Below are positions 1-7,605 of a stretch of 12,322 nucleotides of DNA, piece by piece. The stretch is from Citromicrobium sp. (lineage in GTDB: Bacteria > Pseudomonadota > Alphaproteobacteria > Sphingomonadales > Sphingomonadaceae), in assembly GCA_002712945.1 (NCBI GenBank), contig PAVA01000044.1, forward strand, positions 1-12,322, written 5' to 3'. Within the stretch, counting starts at the first letter, position 1. Every line of letters begins with the position of its first letter. The notes under the pieces are model-generated. The model saw only the letters and a list, made by a program, of their open reading frames with translations. It was not told where the DNA came from and did no database searches. The position numbers and the translations under genes were made by a program.

Positions 1-1124
1 CCGTCGCGCACCTGGCCGAGATCGCGCGGGCTCCCGCGATCCGCCACCAGCCGCGCCAGCGCGCGGGCAATGTCCGGAATGGCGCGCAGAGCTTCGCGCG
101 TGTCGCCGCGCAGGATCGGGTCCTCGTGGAACAGCCGTACCAGCGCCAGCCGCGCCTCGATCTGCGGCCTCAGCGCAAGCGGGGCCGACAGGTCTTCGGC
201 GAGCTGCCGCGCGCCCGCGCTCGTCACGCTGCGGTCGACCGTGCCGAGCAGGCTGCCCGCGCGCTCGCCATTCTGGGTCGCGACGATCTCCAGGCTGGTG
301 CGGCTGGCCTCGTCGATCGCCATGCACGCATCGCTGGCATTGATCTCGGGCGGCAGGAGGAAGGGCATCGCGCCCCGGCCCGCATGTTCGAGATAGGCGA
401 GCAGGCCGCCCGCCGCCGCCAGCATCGCCCGCGAGAAATCGCCGAACGCATCGAGCGTCGCAACCTCGTGCAGATCCTGCAGCCGCTGGCGCCCGCGCTC
501 GCTGGCAAAGTCGCTTGCCGGGCGAAGCGTCGCCTCCGGCGGTGCCGCGTCCCAGTTCTCCGGCGCGACGATTTCGCGCGCACCGAGCCGGGACAGCGCC
601 GCGGCTAAGCCGTCCGCGCCGCATTCCTCCAGCTCCATCCGCCCGGTCGAGATGTCGCAGGCGGCGATGCCGATGGCGCCGCGCAGCTCGCATACGGCTG
701 CCAGCCGGTTCGCCCGGCGCGGCTCCAGCAGCGCATCTTCGGTCAGCGTGCCGGCGGTGACGAAGCGGATGATCTCGCGCTTGACCAGCACCTTGGACGA
801 AGGCTTGCCCTCGGCCTTGGCGCGGGCCTTGGCCTCGTCGGGCGTCTCGACCTGCTCGGCGATGGCTACCCGGTGACCGGCCCGAATCAGCCGTGCGAGG
901 TATCCATCCGCCGAATGGACGGGCACGCCGCACATCGGCACCGCCTCGCCATCCTTTTCCCCGCGGCTGGTCAGCGCGATGTCGAGCACGCCCGCCGCCA
1001 GCTTCGCATCGTCGAAAAACAGCTCGAAGAAGTCGCCCATGCGGTAGAACAGCAGGCACTCGCCCGCCTCGCGCTTGAGCGCGTGGTACTGTTCCATCAT
1101 CGGGGTGGGCTTGCTCGCGGCCAT
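1..1124 (-). CDS. mutS: DNA mismatch repair protein MutS, N-terminal part (cut by window edge)
   Basis: MutS recognises mismatched and unpaired bases in newly replicated DNA and, with MutL, starts their repair. I translated the minus strand from the ATG at 1124-1122; the frame stays open to the window edge, giving 374 codons, under half of a typical MutS (about 850-880 residues). Residues 26-36 read FYRMGDFFELF, the mismatch-binding motif of domain I. F32 and E34 match the E. coli Phe36 that stacks on the mismatch and Glu38. A TAGTLTE segment belongs to domain I/II, and a stretch with SLE..., GSLL and AGARQL marks the start of the core domain III. The ATPase and clamp domains lie outside the window. 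The start fits the family (MAASKPTPMMEQY), but I see no strong ribosome binding site. A membrane-protein gene ends 33 bases upstream on the same strand, so the two may be cotranscribed. Confidence 0.97.
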   Translation of the reverse strand, partial: MAASKPTPMMEQYHALKREAGECLLFYRMGDFFELFFDDAKLAAGVLDIALTSRGEKDGEAVPMCGVPVHSADGYLARLIRAGHRVAIAEQVETPDEAKARAKAEGKPSSKVLVKREIIRFVTAGTLTEDALLEPRRANRLAAVCELRGAIGIAACDISTGRMELEECGADGLAAALSRLGAREIVAPENWDAAPPEATLRPASDFASERGRQRLQDLHEVATLDAFGDFSRAMLAAAGGLLAYLEHAGRGAMPFLLPPEINASDACMAIDEASRTSLEIVATQNGERAGSLLGTVDRSVTSAGARQLAEDLSAPLALRPQIEARLALVRLFHEDPILRGDTREALRAIPDIARALARLVADRGSPRDLGQVRD

Positions 1125-1157
1125 CGCAAGGGGGCTTACCGGCTCAGCGCGGAACGG

Positions 1158-1871
1158 TCATGGCTCCTCGAACGGGGCTTGGGGAAAACCGGAATACTGC
1201 ACCCAGTCGGCGGGGCATTGTGCCACCGGCTTCGGCTCGGTCAGCTCCCAGCTGTCCACCCAGCAATCGTCGAACACCGAACAATAGCAAAGGCTCACCT
1301 CGAACTGCAGGCGCTCGCGGTTGAACCGTTCGAAGACGTCGGGCGGAGTGCCCTCGGGCAGCATCATGGCGAACATCGAATCCTCGCCCGGGCGCAGCAC
1401 TTCGTTGTTGATCGAGCTGATCCCGATCGACATCTGCTCTTCGCGCTCGGCACAGCATGCCTCCAGCAGCTCGCGGAAACTGGTGAATTTCCTGCCGTCA
1501 TACCCAATCTGCAACCCACGCACGATCGCCGGGCCGACTCCGTTGTTGACCAGCGACATGCGGATGGGCCCGGTGCCGCCGCCGTCCTCGTTCTGGTTGG
1601 AGGTGACGTAGGTGACGTTCGGCCAGACGCTGGCGACCTGCATCTTGTCGGTGGCGTTGGCCTGGACGAAGGCGAAATAGGCGACGCTGAGCGAAATCGC
1701 GACGGCCGGTATCCCGACCACGAGATTGCCGATCGCCAGCCACGGCAGGTAGCGCAGCACCCGGTCCAGCATGGGGCCGTGAGAGCCCTGCTGCTCGATC
1801 GCATCGAGCCGCGCCTCGAGCGCTTCGATCCTGCCCTGGGCGGCGGCCGATTCGGGATCGTTTCGTGTCAT
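1158..1871 (-). CDS. hypothetical single-pass membrane protein, six cysteines
   Basis: I do not recognise a named family for this 237-residue protein. Residues 13-27 are charged and heptad-like (RIEALEARLDAIEQ), suggesting a short coiled coil. Residues about 44-69 form one hydrophobic segment that should span the inner membrane. The remaining 165 residues look soluble and beta-rich, with a segment around LVNNGVGPAIVRG (107-119). They carry six cysteines at 139, 140, 195, 197, 203 and 219. With few positive charges after the membrane segment and paired cysteines, I infer that the C-terminal domain lies in the periplasm and may form disulfides. The gene is divergent from maeB (122 bases between starts) and 33 bases upstream of mutS, so it may share a transcript with mutS; no functional link is evident. 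Coding status rests on its sensible composition, membrane segment and position. Confidence 0.75.
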   Translation of the reverse strand: MTRNDPESAAAQGRIEALEARLDAIEQQGSHGPMLDRVLRYLPWLAIGNLVVGIPAVAISLSVAYFAFVQANATDKMQVASVWPNVTYVTSNQNEDGGGTGPIRMSLVNNGVGPAIVRGLQIGYDGRKFTSFRELLEACCAEREEQMSIGISSINNEVLRPGEDSMFAMMLPEGTPPDVFERFNRERLQFEVSLCYCSVFDDCWVDSWELTEPKPVAQCPADWVQYSGFPQAPFEEP

Positions 1872-1993
1872 GCGAGGATTGCTATCCTGCGGCGGCGTAT
1901 CGTCAAGGACGCAGCGTTCCCTTGGGATTGACGCTTTGCCTGCCGAGAGGGGGCGGCTAGGGCGGGCTGCAGGAAGAAACGACGAGGGCGCGA

Positions 1994-4255
1994 ATGGCTG
2001 ACGACACGAACACCGGATTCGAAGCGCGCGAGGCGCTGCTCTATCACGAGAGCGGCCGGCCCGGGAAAATCGAGATCATCGCCAGCAAGCCGATGGCGAC
2101 CCAGCGCGATCTCGCGCTTGCCTATTCGCCCGGCGTCGCCTCGCCGGTGCAGGCCATCGCGGACGACCCTGCCAATGCCGCGAAATATACCGCGCGCTCC
2201 AACCTCGTGGCGGTGATTTCCAATGGCACCGCAATTCTGGGCATGGGCAATCTCGGCGCGCTTGCCTCCAAGCCGGTGATGGAAGGCAAGGCGGTGCTGT
2301 TCAAGCGCTTCGCCGACGTCGATTCGATCGACCTTGAGCTCGACACCGAAGACCCGGACAAGTTCATCGAGGCCGTCGCGCTGCTCGAACCCAGCTTCGG
2401 CGGGATCAATCTGGAAGACATCGCCGCGCCCGAATGCTTCATCATCGAGCAGGCTTTGCGCGAGCGGATGAATATCCCGGTGATGCATGACGACCAGCAC
2501 GGCACCGCGATCATCGCGGCGGCGGGCCTCATCAATGCCTGCCACCTGACCGACCGGAATTTCCGCGAGTGCAAGATGGTGGTCAACGGCGCGGGTGCCT
2601 CCGCGCTTGCCTGCACCGCGCTGATCAAGGCGATCGGCATTCCGAACGACCAGGTGATCGTGTGCGACCGTTCGGGCCCGATCCACAAGGGCCGCGACGA
2701 TCTGGACCAGTGGAAGAGCGCGCACGCGGTCGAGACCGACGCGCGCAGCCTGGAAGAGGCGCTGGAGGGGGCGGACATCTTCCTCGGCCTTTCCGCCGCG
2801 GGCGCGCTCAAGCCCGAGTGGGTCAGCAAGATGGCGGACAAGCCGATCATCTTCGCGATGGCCAATCCTGTGCCCGAGATCATGCCCGAAGATGCGAGGG
2901 CGGTGCGCCCCGATGCGATCATCGCCACCGGGCGCTCCGACTACCCGAACCAGGTCAACAACGTGCTCGGCTTCCCGTTCATCTTCCGCGGCGCGCTCGA
3001 CGTGCGGGCGACCGCGATCAACGAGGAGATGAAGATCGCCGCCGCCGAAGCGATCGCGGCGCTGGCGCGCGAGCGCGTGCCCGAGGAAGTGGCCGCGGCC
3101 TATGGCGTCGCCCACCAGTTCGGGCGCGACTACATCATCCCCGCGCCGTTCGACCCGCGTCTGATGGAGGTGGTCTCCTCCGCGGTGGCCGAAGCGGCGA
3201 TGAAATCGGGCGTGGCGCAGACCCGGATCGAGGATCTCGACGCCTATCGTCTGACACTCAAATCGCGCCTCAACCCGACGACATCGGTGCTCACCCGGGT
3301 TTACGAGGACGCCAAGGCCAACCCCAAGCGGGTCGTCTTCGCCGAAGGGGAGGAGGACGTGGCGCTGCGCGCGGCGATCCAGTTCCGCGATTTCGGCTAC
3401 GGCACCCCGATCCTTGTCGGGCGTACGGCGGGCGTGCGCGAAAAGCTGGCCGAGCTGCAGGTCGACGATATCGACAGCTTCGAAATCCAGAACTCGGCGG
3501 ACAGCCAGTACGTGCCCGAAATGGTCGAGTTCCTCTACAAGCGGCTTCAGCGACGCGGCTATACCGAGCGCGACGTGCGCCGGATGGTCAACCAGGACCG
3601 CAACGTCTTCGCCTCGCTGCTGGTCGCGCTGGGCCATGGCGATGCGCTGATCTCGGGCCTGACGCGCACCTATGCGCAGACCGCGCGCGAGATCGGCCGC
3701 GTGCTCGATCCCAAGCCCGGTGGCCTGTCCTTCGGCATCCACATGATGATCGGCAAGAACCACACGACCTTTCTTGCGGATACCACGATCAACGAGCGGC
3801 CGAGTTCGCAAGATCTCGCCCACATCGCCTGCGAAACGGCGGAGGTTGCGCGCCGGATGGGGCACGAGCCGCGGGTTGCTTTCCTCTCCTACTCGACCTT
3901 CGGCAATCCCCCCGGACAGTGGCTGGAGAATATCCGCGACGCGGTCCACATCCTCGACGAGAAGCAGCCCGGCTTCGAATACGAGGGCGAAATGGCGCCC
4001 GATGCGGCGCTGAACGAGAAGGTGATGGCGCTCTATCCCTTCAGCCGCCTTTCGGGGCCGGCCAACGTGCTGGTGATGCCGGGCCTGCAATCGGCCAATC
4101 TTTCGGCCAAGCTGCTGCGCGAGCTGGGCGGCGATGCCACCATCGGGCCGATGCTGGTGGGGATGGAAAAGCCGGTCCAAATCGTCCCCGTCACCGCAGG
4201 CGTGCCCGACGTGCTGACGCTGGCCGTGCTGGCGGCGGCAGGGATCGTGGAGTAA
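1994..4255 (+). CDS. maeB: NADP-dependent malic enzyme with C-terminal phosphotransacetylase-like domain
   Basis: The enzyme decarboxylates malate oxidatively to pyruvate, linking the TCA cycle to pyruvate and NADPH supply in the cytoplasm. The 753-residue length matches MaeB (E. coli about 759). The malic N-terminal domain has YSPGVA (44-49), EDIAAPECF (141-149) and the metal-binding HDDQHGTA (165-172). The cofactor domain has the Rossmann motif NGAGASALA (198-206) and ANPVPE near residue 295. From about residue 437 (ANPKRVVFAEGEED) to the end is a phosphate acetyl/butyryltransferase-like domain, including IGKNHTTFLADTTINERPS. In this family that domain is regulatory, responding to acetyl-CoA, rather than a working transacetylase. 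The ATG at 1994 has a GAGGG sequence (1984-1988) five bases upstream. No convincing intrinsic terminator follows it. NADP preference is inferred from the family, not read from residues. Confidence 0.97.
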   Translation: MADDTNTGFEAREALLYHESGRPGKIEIIASKPMATQRDLALAYSPGVASPVQAIADDPANAAKYTARSNLVAVISNGTAILGMGNLGALASKPVMEGKAVLFKRFADVDSIDLELDTEDPDKFIEAVALLEPSFGGINLEDIAAPECFIIEQALRERMNIPVMHDDQHGTAIIAAAGLINACHLTDRNFRECKMVVNGAGASALACTALIKAIGIPNDQVIVCDRSGPIHKGRDDLDQWKSAHAVETDARSLEEALEGADIFLGLSAAGALKPEWVSKMADKPIIFAMANPVPEIMPEDARAVRPDAIIATGRSDYPNQVNNVLGFPFIFRGALDVRATAINEEMKIAAAEAIAALARERVPEEVAAAYGVAHQFGRDYIIPAPFDPRLMEVVSSAVAEAAMKSGVAQTRIEDLDAYRLTLKSRLNPTTSVLTRVYEDAKANPKRVVFAEGEEDVALRAAIQFRDFGYGTPILVGRTAGVREKLAELQVDDIDSFEIQNSADSQYVPEMVEFLYKRLQRRGYTERDVRRMVNQDRNVFASLLVALGHGDALISGLTRTYAQTAREIGRVLDPKPGGLSFGIHMMIGKNHTTFLADTTINERPSSQDLAHIACETAEVARRMGHEPRVAFLSYSTFGNPPGQWLENIRDAVHILDEKQPGFEYEGEMAPDAALNEKVMALYPFSRLSGPANVLVMPGLQSANLSAKLLRELGGDATIGPMLVGMEKPVQIVPVTAGVPDVLTLAVLAAAGIVE

Positions 4256-4275
4256 CCGGATACGATCCGTACAGG

Positions 4276-4303
4276 TTGACAGAACTCTAGGAATTTATAT
4301 CAA
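4276..4303 (+). promoter_or_regulatory. candidate sigma-70-type promoter for the AAA+ ATPase gene
   Basis: TTGACA at 4276-4281 is a perfect -35 box. It is followed after 16 bases by TATCAA (4298-4303), which matches the -10 consensus at four of six positions. The surrounding 4282-4342 stretch is strikingly AT-rich compared with its flanks. The predicted start of transcription would be about 4310, leaving a roughly 30-base leader before the ATG at 4343. This would let the downstream gene be expressed independently of maeB. The prediction is by eye only. Confidence 0.5.
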
Positions 4304-4342
4304 AGTCTAACTTGATGTGGATAGGCTTTGTTAGGTTATCGT

Positions 4343-5515
4343 ATGGATCCAGTCAGAAATCCCTTTGCTCCTGGTGCAGGTTCGCGCCCGCCCGAGCTTG
4401 CTGGGCGCGGCGATATCATCAATGATGCGCAAACCGCCTTGCACAGGGTGCTGAGGGGCCGGCCTGCGCAATCGCAAATGCTCCTCGGCTTGCGCGGTGT
4501 CGGCAAGACCGTACTTCTCAATGTGATCGAAGGGCTCGCGGAGGATGCCGGCTTCATCACGTCGTTTATCGAGGCGCCTGAGGACCGTGAGCTGGCAGAG
4601 CTGCTGTACCCCCGACTTTTTCAGGCCCTTCGAAAGCTCTCTTTCGTCGAGTCCGCCAAGGCACAGGCACACGGTGCCATGCGGGCTTTGCGAAGTTTCG
4701 CAAGTGCCTTCAAACTCGGCGTTGGGGATCTGGAGCTTTCCGTAGATCCCGAACCGGGCACAGCCGACAGTGGCAATCTTGAAATCGATCTCACCGATCT
4801 GTTCTTGCGGGTCGGCGAAGCAGCGAAGGCGGCCGACAAGGGGTGGGCCCTCCTGATCGACGAGGTCCAGTACCTTTCCGAACCCGAGTTGGCGGCACTC
4901 ATTGTCGCGCTTCATCGCGTCAGTCAGAAAGGACTGCCGATTATCCTCTTCGGCGCGGGCTTGCCCCAAATCGCGGCGCTTTCCGGGAACGCGAAGTCTT
5001 ACGCAGAGCGCCTCTTCCTCTATCCCCGCATCGACGCGCTCTCGCGAGACGCGGCGGAGAAGGCCATTCGCGATCCGATCGAAGGTGAACAGGAAGCCAT
5101 CGAAACCGACGTAATCGATGCGATCTTCGAAGCAACCCAAGGGTATCCGTATTTTCTTCAGGAATGGGGGTATCAGGTTTGGAACGCTGCGGACGGTTCG
5201 CCTATCTCCAGAGACTGTCTGGACCAGGCAGGTGCCGAGGCATTTCGCCGTCTCGACGCGGGATTTTTCAAAGTACGCTTTGATCGCCTGACACCCAAAG
5301 AACGGGAATACGTCATCGCGATGGCCCGCTTGGGCGATGGCCCCTATCGCTCCGCCGATGTTGCAGACCAATTGGGCGAAACGCACAATAGCTTGGGGCC
5401 AAGGCGCGCGACCATCATTCACAAGGGGATGATATACAGCCCGGCCCATGGTGACATCGCTTTTACCGTGCCTCTCTTCGAAGACTACCTGCAACGCCAG
5501 AAGCTGACGGGCTAG
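4343..5515 (+). CDS. AAA+ ATPase with C-terminal winged helix (Orc1/Cdc6-like AAA_16 type)
   Basis: This is a stand-alone P-loop ATPase of 390 residues whose cellular role I cannot name. The Walker A motif is GLRGVGKT (49-56), Walker B is WALLIDEVQ (168-176, D173 and E174), and a sensor-1-like strand is ILFGAG (201-206). Residues about 315-382 (from RLTPKEREYV to PLFEDYL) look like a winged-helix DNA-binding domain, the arrangement seen in Orc1/Cdc6-like ATPases and STAND-type relatives. I chose the ATG at 4343 over an in-frame TTG at 4328 because MDPVRNPFAPG looks like a natural family start and AGG lies seven bases upstream. Base composition differs from the neighbours: hand counts of four 60-base lines gave 47-60% GC, against 70% in a maeB line. 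The gene sits alone between maeB and a convergent dehydrogenase, six bases from the latter's stop. Recent acquisition is likely; a defence or DNA-transaction role is only possible. Confidence 0.9.
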   Translation: MDPVRNPFAPGAGSRPPELAGRGDIINDAQTALHRVLRGRPAQSQMLLGLRGVGKTVLLNVIEGLAEDAGFITSFIEAPEDRELAELLYPRLFQALRKLSFVESAKAQAHGAMRALRSFASAFKLGVGDLELSVDPEPGTADSGNLEIDLTDLFLRVGEAAKAADKGWALLIDEVQYLSEPELAALIVALHRVSQKGLPIILFGAGLPQIAALSGNAKSYAERLFLYPRIDALSRDAAEKAIRDPIEGEQEAIETDVIDAIFEATQGYPYFLQEWGYQVWNAADGSPISRDCLDQAGAEAFRRLDAGFFKVRFDRLTPKEREYVIAMARLGDGPYRSADVADQLGETHNSLGPRRATIIHKGMIYSPAHGDIAFTVPLFEDYLQRQKLTG

Positions 5516-5521
5516 GAGGGG

Positions 5522-6196
5522 CTAGAACGCCAGCTCCTCGCCCTGGTAGTTCACGAAGCGATAGCCGCCTCCGCCCGCCTTCTCGACCACATCGGCCAGC
5601 CCGGCGCAGCTTTCTTCGACGGTGATCATCGCATTGGGGCCACCCATGTCGGTCTGCACCCAGCCGGGATGGAGCGAGAGCACTTCGATGTCGCGCGCCT
5701 TGGCCTGCTGCTCGGCGATCCCCTTGGCGAGCATGTTGAGGCCTGCTTTGCTGACCCGGTAAAGCTCGAACCCGCCCGAGCTATCGTCGATGGAGCCCAT
5801 GCGCGAGGACATGAAGGCCAGCGTTCCGCCATTCTTCACCATCGGCAGCAGGGCCTTGCCTACGCGCGCGGGGCCGTAGGCATTCGTCTGCATGACATGG
5901 GCGATCTCCTCGTCGCTCGCCTGTTCGGCCGACTGGTGCTTTGCGCCGCCGATCCCGGCGTTGACGATGATTGCGTCGAGCGATCCCTCGCCGAATTTGC
6001 TCGCGAGACCCTGATAGGTGTCGGGTTTCGTCACATCGACGGTCACGATGTCGATCTCGCCCGCCTCGTGCAGCGCGTCGCTGCGGCTGCGCTCGCTGGC
6101 GATCACGCGCCACCCCCGGCCTGCAAACTCTTTCGCAAGGCCCAGTCCGATGCCGCGCGATGCGCCGATGATGAGAATGTTCTTGGGATCGCTCAT
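5522..6196 (-). CDS. short-chain dehydrogenase/reductase (SDR family, C-factor-like)
   Basis: This 224-residue protein is a classical-type SDR, an NAD(P)-dependent oxidoreductase. It shows the cofactor motif GASRGIG (11-17), VNAG (78-81), the structural Asn N105, catalytic Ser in SSRMGS (130-135), YRVSK with Tyr146 and Lys150, and the PGWVQTDMGG loop after the catalytic helix. The short length, MGSIDD after the serine and HPGWVQTDMGG resemble the CsgA/C-factor-like subgroup. The substrate cannot be told from sequence. The ATG at 6196 has GAGGAG (6205-6210) eight bases upstream, a strong ribosome binding site. It lies 70 bases downstream of the DUF892 gene on the same strand and could be cotranscribed, although a GC-rich hairpin sits between them. 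It ends tail to tail with the AAA+ ATPase gene. Confidence 0.93.
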   Translation of the reverse strand: MSDPKNILIIGASRGIGLGLAKEFAGRGWRVIASERSRSDALHEAGEIDIVTVDVTKPDTYQGLASKFGEGSLDAIIVNAGIGGAKHQSAEQASDEEIAHVMQTNAYGPARVGKALLPMVKNGGTLAFMSSRMGSIDDSSGGFELYRVSKAGLNMLAKGIAEQQAKARDIEVLSLHPGWVQTDMGGPNAMITVEESCAGLADVVEKAGGGGYRFVNYQGEELAF

Positions 6197-6218
6197 GAAA
6201 GGGGCTCCTCAATGCAAT

Positions 6219-6245
6219 GCGGGCGCCGACATTGCCGACGCCCGC
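6219..6245 (-). terminator. GC-rich hairpin between the DUF892 and SDR genes
   Basis: A perfect seven-base inverted repeat (GCGGGCG at 6219-6225 and CGCCCGC at 6239-6245) with a 13-base loop lies in the 70-base gap. There is no T tract after it in the direction of transcription, so it is at most a weak or partial terminator, or an mRNA processing/stability element separating expression of the two genes. Confidence 0.25.
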
Positions 6246-6266
6246 GAAGGTTTATGATCCGATGGT

Positions 6267-6761
6267 TCAGGCCGCCTGCTTGTTGACGTCGCCCACCGCG
6301 ATGTCGGTCATCCGGCGATCGCCTTCGTAGGTATTGTCGAGGCATTCGTTGAGCTTGGCAGCTTCGCCATCGAGGCCGAGGCGCTTGGCGAATGCGGCGA
6401 CGCAGCCATAGCCCGCGATGCCGTAATGCGTCATCCGCTGGTACTGCGTGATGATCATCGCGTCGCGCACCGCATCCTCGCCGAAATCGGCGTTAAGCAC
6501 ATGCGCTTCGACTTCCTTGACGATGCCTTCCATGCCCTTGCAGAATTCGCCGGTCGGCTTGGCGTCGTGGCCTTCGATGATCGGCTTCAGCGTATCGATC
6601 CCGCGCTGGATGCCTTCGACGCCGCGCTCGAGCGCGTCCTTGAGTTCGGGATCGCGCGCCTTGCCGGCGAGCTTTCTGGTCGCTTCGATCGACTGGCGGT
6701 TGGCGCTGTAGAGATCCTGCAGCTGGTCGATGTATACGTCTTTGAGGCTGTTGAGTGCCAT
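6267..6761 (-). CDS. DUF892 (YciE/YciF-type) ferritin-like protein
   Basis: The 164-residue product matches the DUF892 family: it begins MALNSLKDVYIDQLQDLYSA and has RMTHYGIAGYG near the third helix, in a four-helix ferritin-like bundle. Members are induced by stress and nutrient limitation in many proteobacteria; the biochemical role is not settled, though iron or redox functions have been proposed. The minus-strand frame extends upstream to 7097, but the ATG at 6761 is clearly right: it gives the family N-terminus and has AAGGAG (about 6771-6776) a short distance upstream. The longer frame would overlap the divergent outer-membrane gene. Regulation by the alphaproteobacterial general stress sigma factor EcfG would be typical. 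A GGAAC (complement of 6815-6819) is present upstream, but I could not find a -10 element at the expected spacing. Confidence 0.92.
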   Translation of the reverse strand: MALNSLKDVYIDQLQDLYSANRQSIEATRKLAGKARDPELKDALERGVEGIQRGIDTLKPIIEGHDAKPTGEFCKGMEGIVKEVEAHVLNADFGEDAVRDAMIITQYQRMTHYGIAGYGCVAAFAKRLGLDGEAAKLNECLDNTYEGDRRMTDIAVGDVNKQAA

Positions 6762-6945
6762 GTCCTTGTTCTCCTTGGGGGTTGTACCCGAACAGCGCAT
6801 GGGGCGGCGGCCAAGTTCCGAGAATGCGGGCGGTATCGGGCAGGCGGCAGCAGATCGTCGGCGGGCTGTGTTAACCCCCCGGAAAGCATGTTTCGCCACA
6901 GTGCCTGCAATGTCCCCCGCAAAGGGCCTGCAAAAGGAATTCGAG

Positions 6946-7548
6946 ATGAAGACACTCCATGTCAGCGCCGCCATCGTGCTCGCCATGATCGCTACCCCCG
7001 CCATGGCGCAGGAGACCAACGCACCGGGTGGCCTCAGCGTGTCGGTCCTTGCCGGATACGAAGGGCTCGATGTCGAATCGGGCGATGGCAGCGTCACCGC
7101 CGATGCCGATTCCGCCGTCTACGGGCTCGCCGCAGGCTACGACCTGTCGCTCGGCAACGCCTTTGTCGGCGTCGAGGGCGAATACTCGGCCAGCGGCGGG
7201 TCGACCGAATTCCCGAACAGTTTTGCCGGCGCGCGCGACGGGCTGGAGGCGGATGGCCAGTATTACCTCGGAGCCCGCGCCGGTCTGGCGCTGACACCCG
7301 GCATCGCGGCCTATGGCAAGATCGGTTATACCGCGCTCGACACCCGCTCGTTCACCACCGCAGGCTCGTTCTCCGATATCGAGGAAAACGCCACCGGGCT
7401 GCGCTTCGGCGGCGGCATACAGGTGGAACTGCCCGGCCCGCTCGAAGCCCGCGTGGAATATCGCCGCTCACGCTATGACGATATCGGCGGCGACGTGGGC
7501 GATGCGACCACCGACCAGCTTGTCGCGGGCGTCGGCTTTCGCTTCTGA
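6946..7548 (+). CDS. small outer-membrane beta-barrel protein (opacity/OmpA-like porin fold)
   Basis: This 200-residue protein looks like an eight-stranded outer-membrane barrel. Residues 1-21 form a signal peptide (basic start, hydrophobic VLAMIA, cleavage after PAMA before QET). The mature part alternates polar and hydrophobic residues with repeated glycine-rich strands: VSVLAGYEG, VYGLAAGYDL, FVGVEGEYS, LGARAGLAL, AAYGKIGYT, LRFGGGIQVEL, LEARVEYRRS. It ends in Phe (VGVGFRF), the C-terminal signature recognised by the BAM assembly machinery. Similar proteins are annotated as outer-membrane beta-barrel or porin family proteins; a precise function is unknown. I chose the ATG at 6946 because it starts the signal peptide and has AAGGA about eight bases upstream; the frame is open further upstream but is not signal-like. 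The gene is divergent from DUF892 across 184 bases, and is followed by an intrinsic terminator. Confidence 0.92.
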   Translation: MKTLHVSAAIVLAMIATPAMAQETNAPGGLSVSVLAGYEGLDVESGDGSVTADADSAVYGLAAGYDLSLGNAFVGVEGEYSASGGSTEFPNSFAGARDGLEADGQYYLGARAGLALTPGIAAYGKIGYTALDTRSFTTAGSFSDIEENATGLRFGGGIQVELPGPLEARVEYRRSRYDDIGGDVGDATTDQLVAGVGFRF

Positions 7549-7574
7549 CGCGATGCACTGCGTATGAGAACGGG

Positions 7575-7603
7575 AGGCCGTCCGGGGGACCGGGCGGCCT
7601 TTT
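7575..7603 (+). terminator. Rho-independent terminator of the outer-membrane protein gene
   Basis: An 11-base-pair stem (7575-7585 with 7590-7600, including one G-T wobble) with a GGGA loop is followed by T's at 7600-7603. It lies 27 bases after the plus-strand stop and three bases before the convergent trmB stop. The opposite strand lacks a T run after the hairpin, so it serves mainly the plus-strand gene. Confidence 0.85.
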
Positions 7604-7605
7604 CG

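Noticed and set aside
873..1931. 352-codon plus-strand frame across the mutS and membrane-protein region
   Set aside because: It is antisense to mutS and the membrane-protein gene, and low-complexity His/Arg-rich in translation.
1868..4180. 770-codon open frame on the minus strand opposite maeB
   Set aside because: Its composition is Arg/His/Asp/Gly-rich without any domain, and maeB on the other strand is unmistakable. High-GC codon bias readily produces such antisense frames.
2569..4290. 573-codon open frame on the plus strand within maeB
   Set aside because: It is an out-of-frame shadow of maeB, extremely rich in Arg and Gly, with no recognisable motif.
4331..5494. 387-codon minus-strand frame opposite the AAA+ ATPase gene
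   Set aside because: The plus-strand product has ordered Walker A, Walker B and winged-helix motifs; the antisense product has none.
6815..6819. GGAAC on the minus strand as an EcfG -35 element for DUF892
   Set aside because: No CGTT-like -10 element lies 16-17 bases downstream; the nearest TGTT is about 20 bases away.
6871..6876. TTAACC upstream of the outer-membrane protein gene as a CtrA site
   Set aside because: There is no second TTAA half at a seven-base spacing, and a six-base match by itself is weak evidence.
6762..7097. N-terminal extension of the DUF892 frame
   Set aside because: The family start and a strong ribosome binding site are at 6761, and the extension would run antisense into the signal peptide region of the outer-membrane gene.
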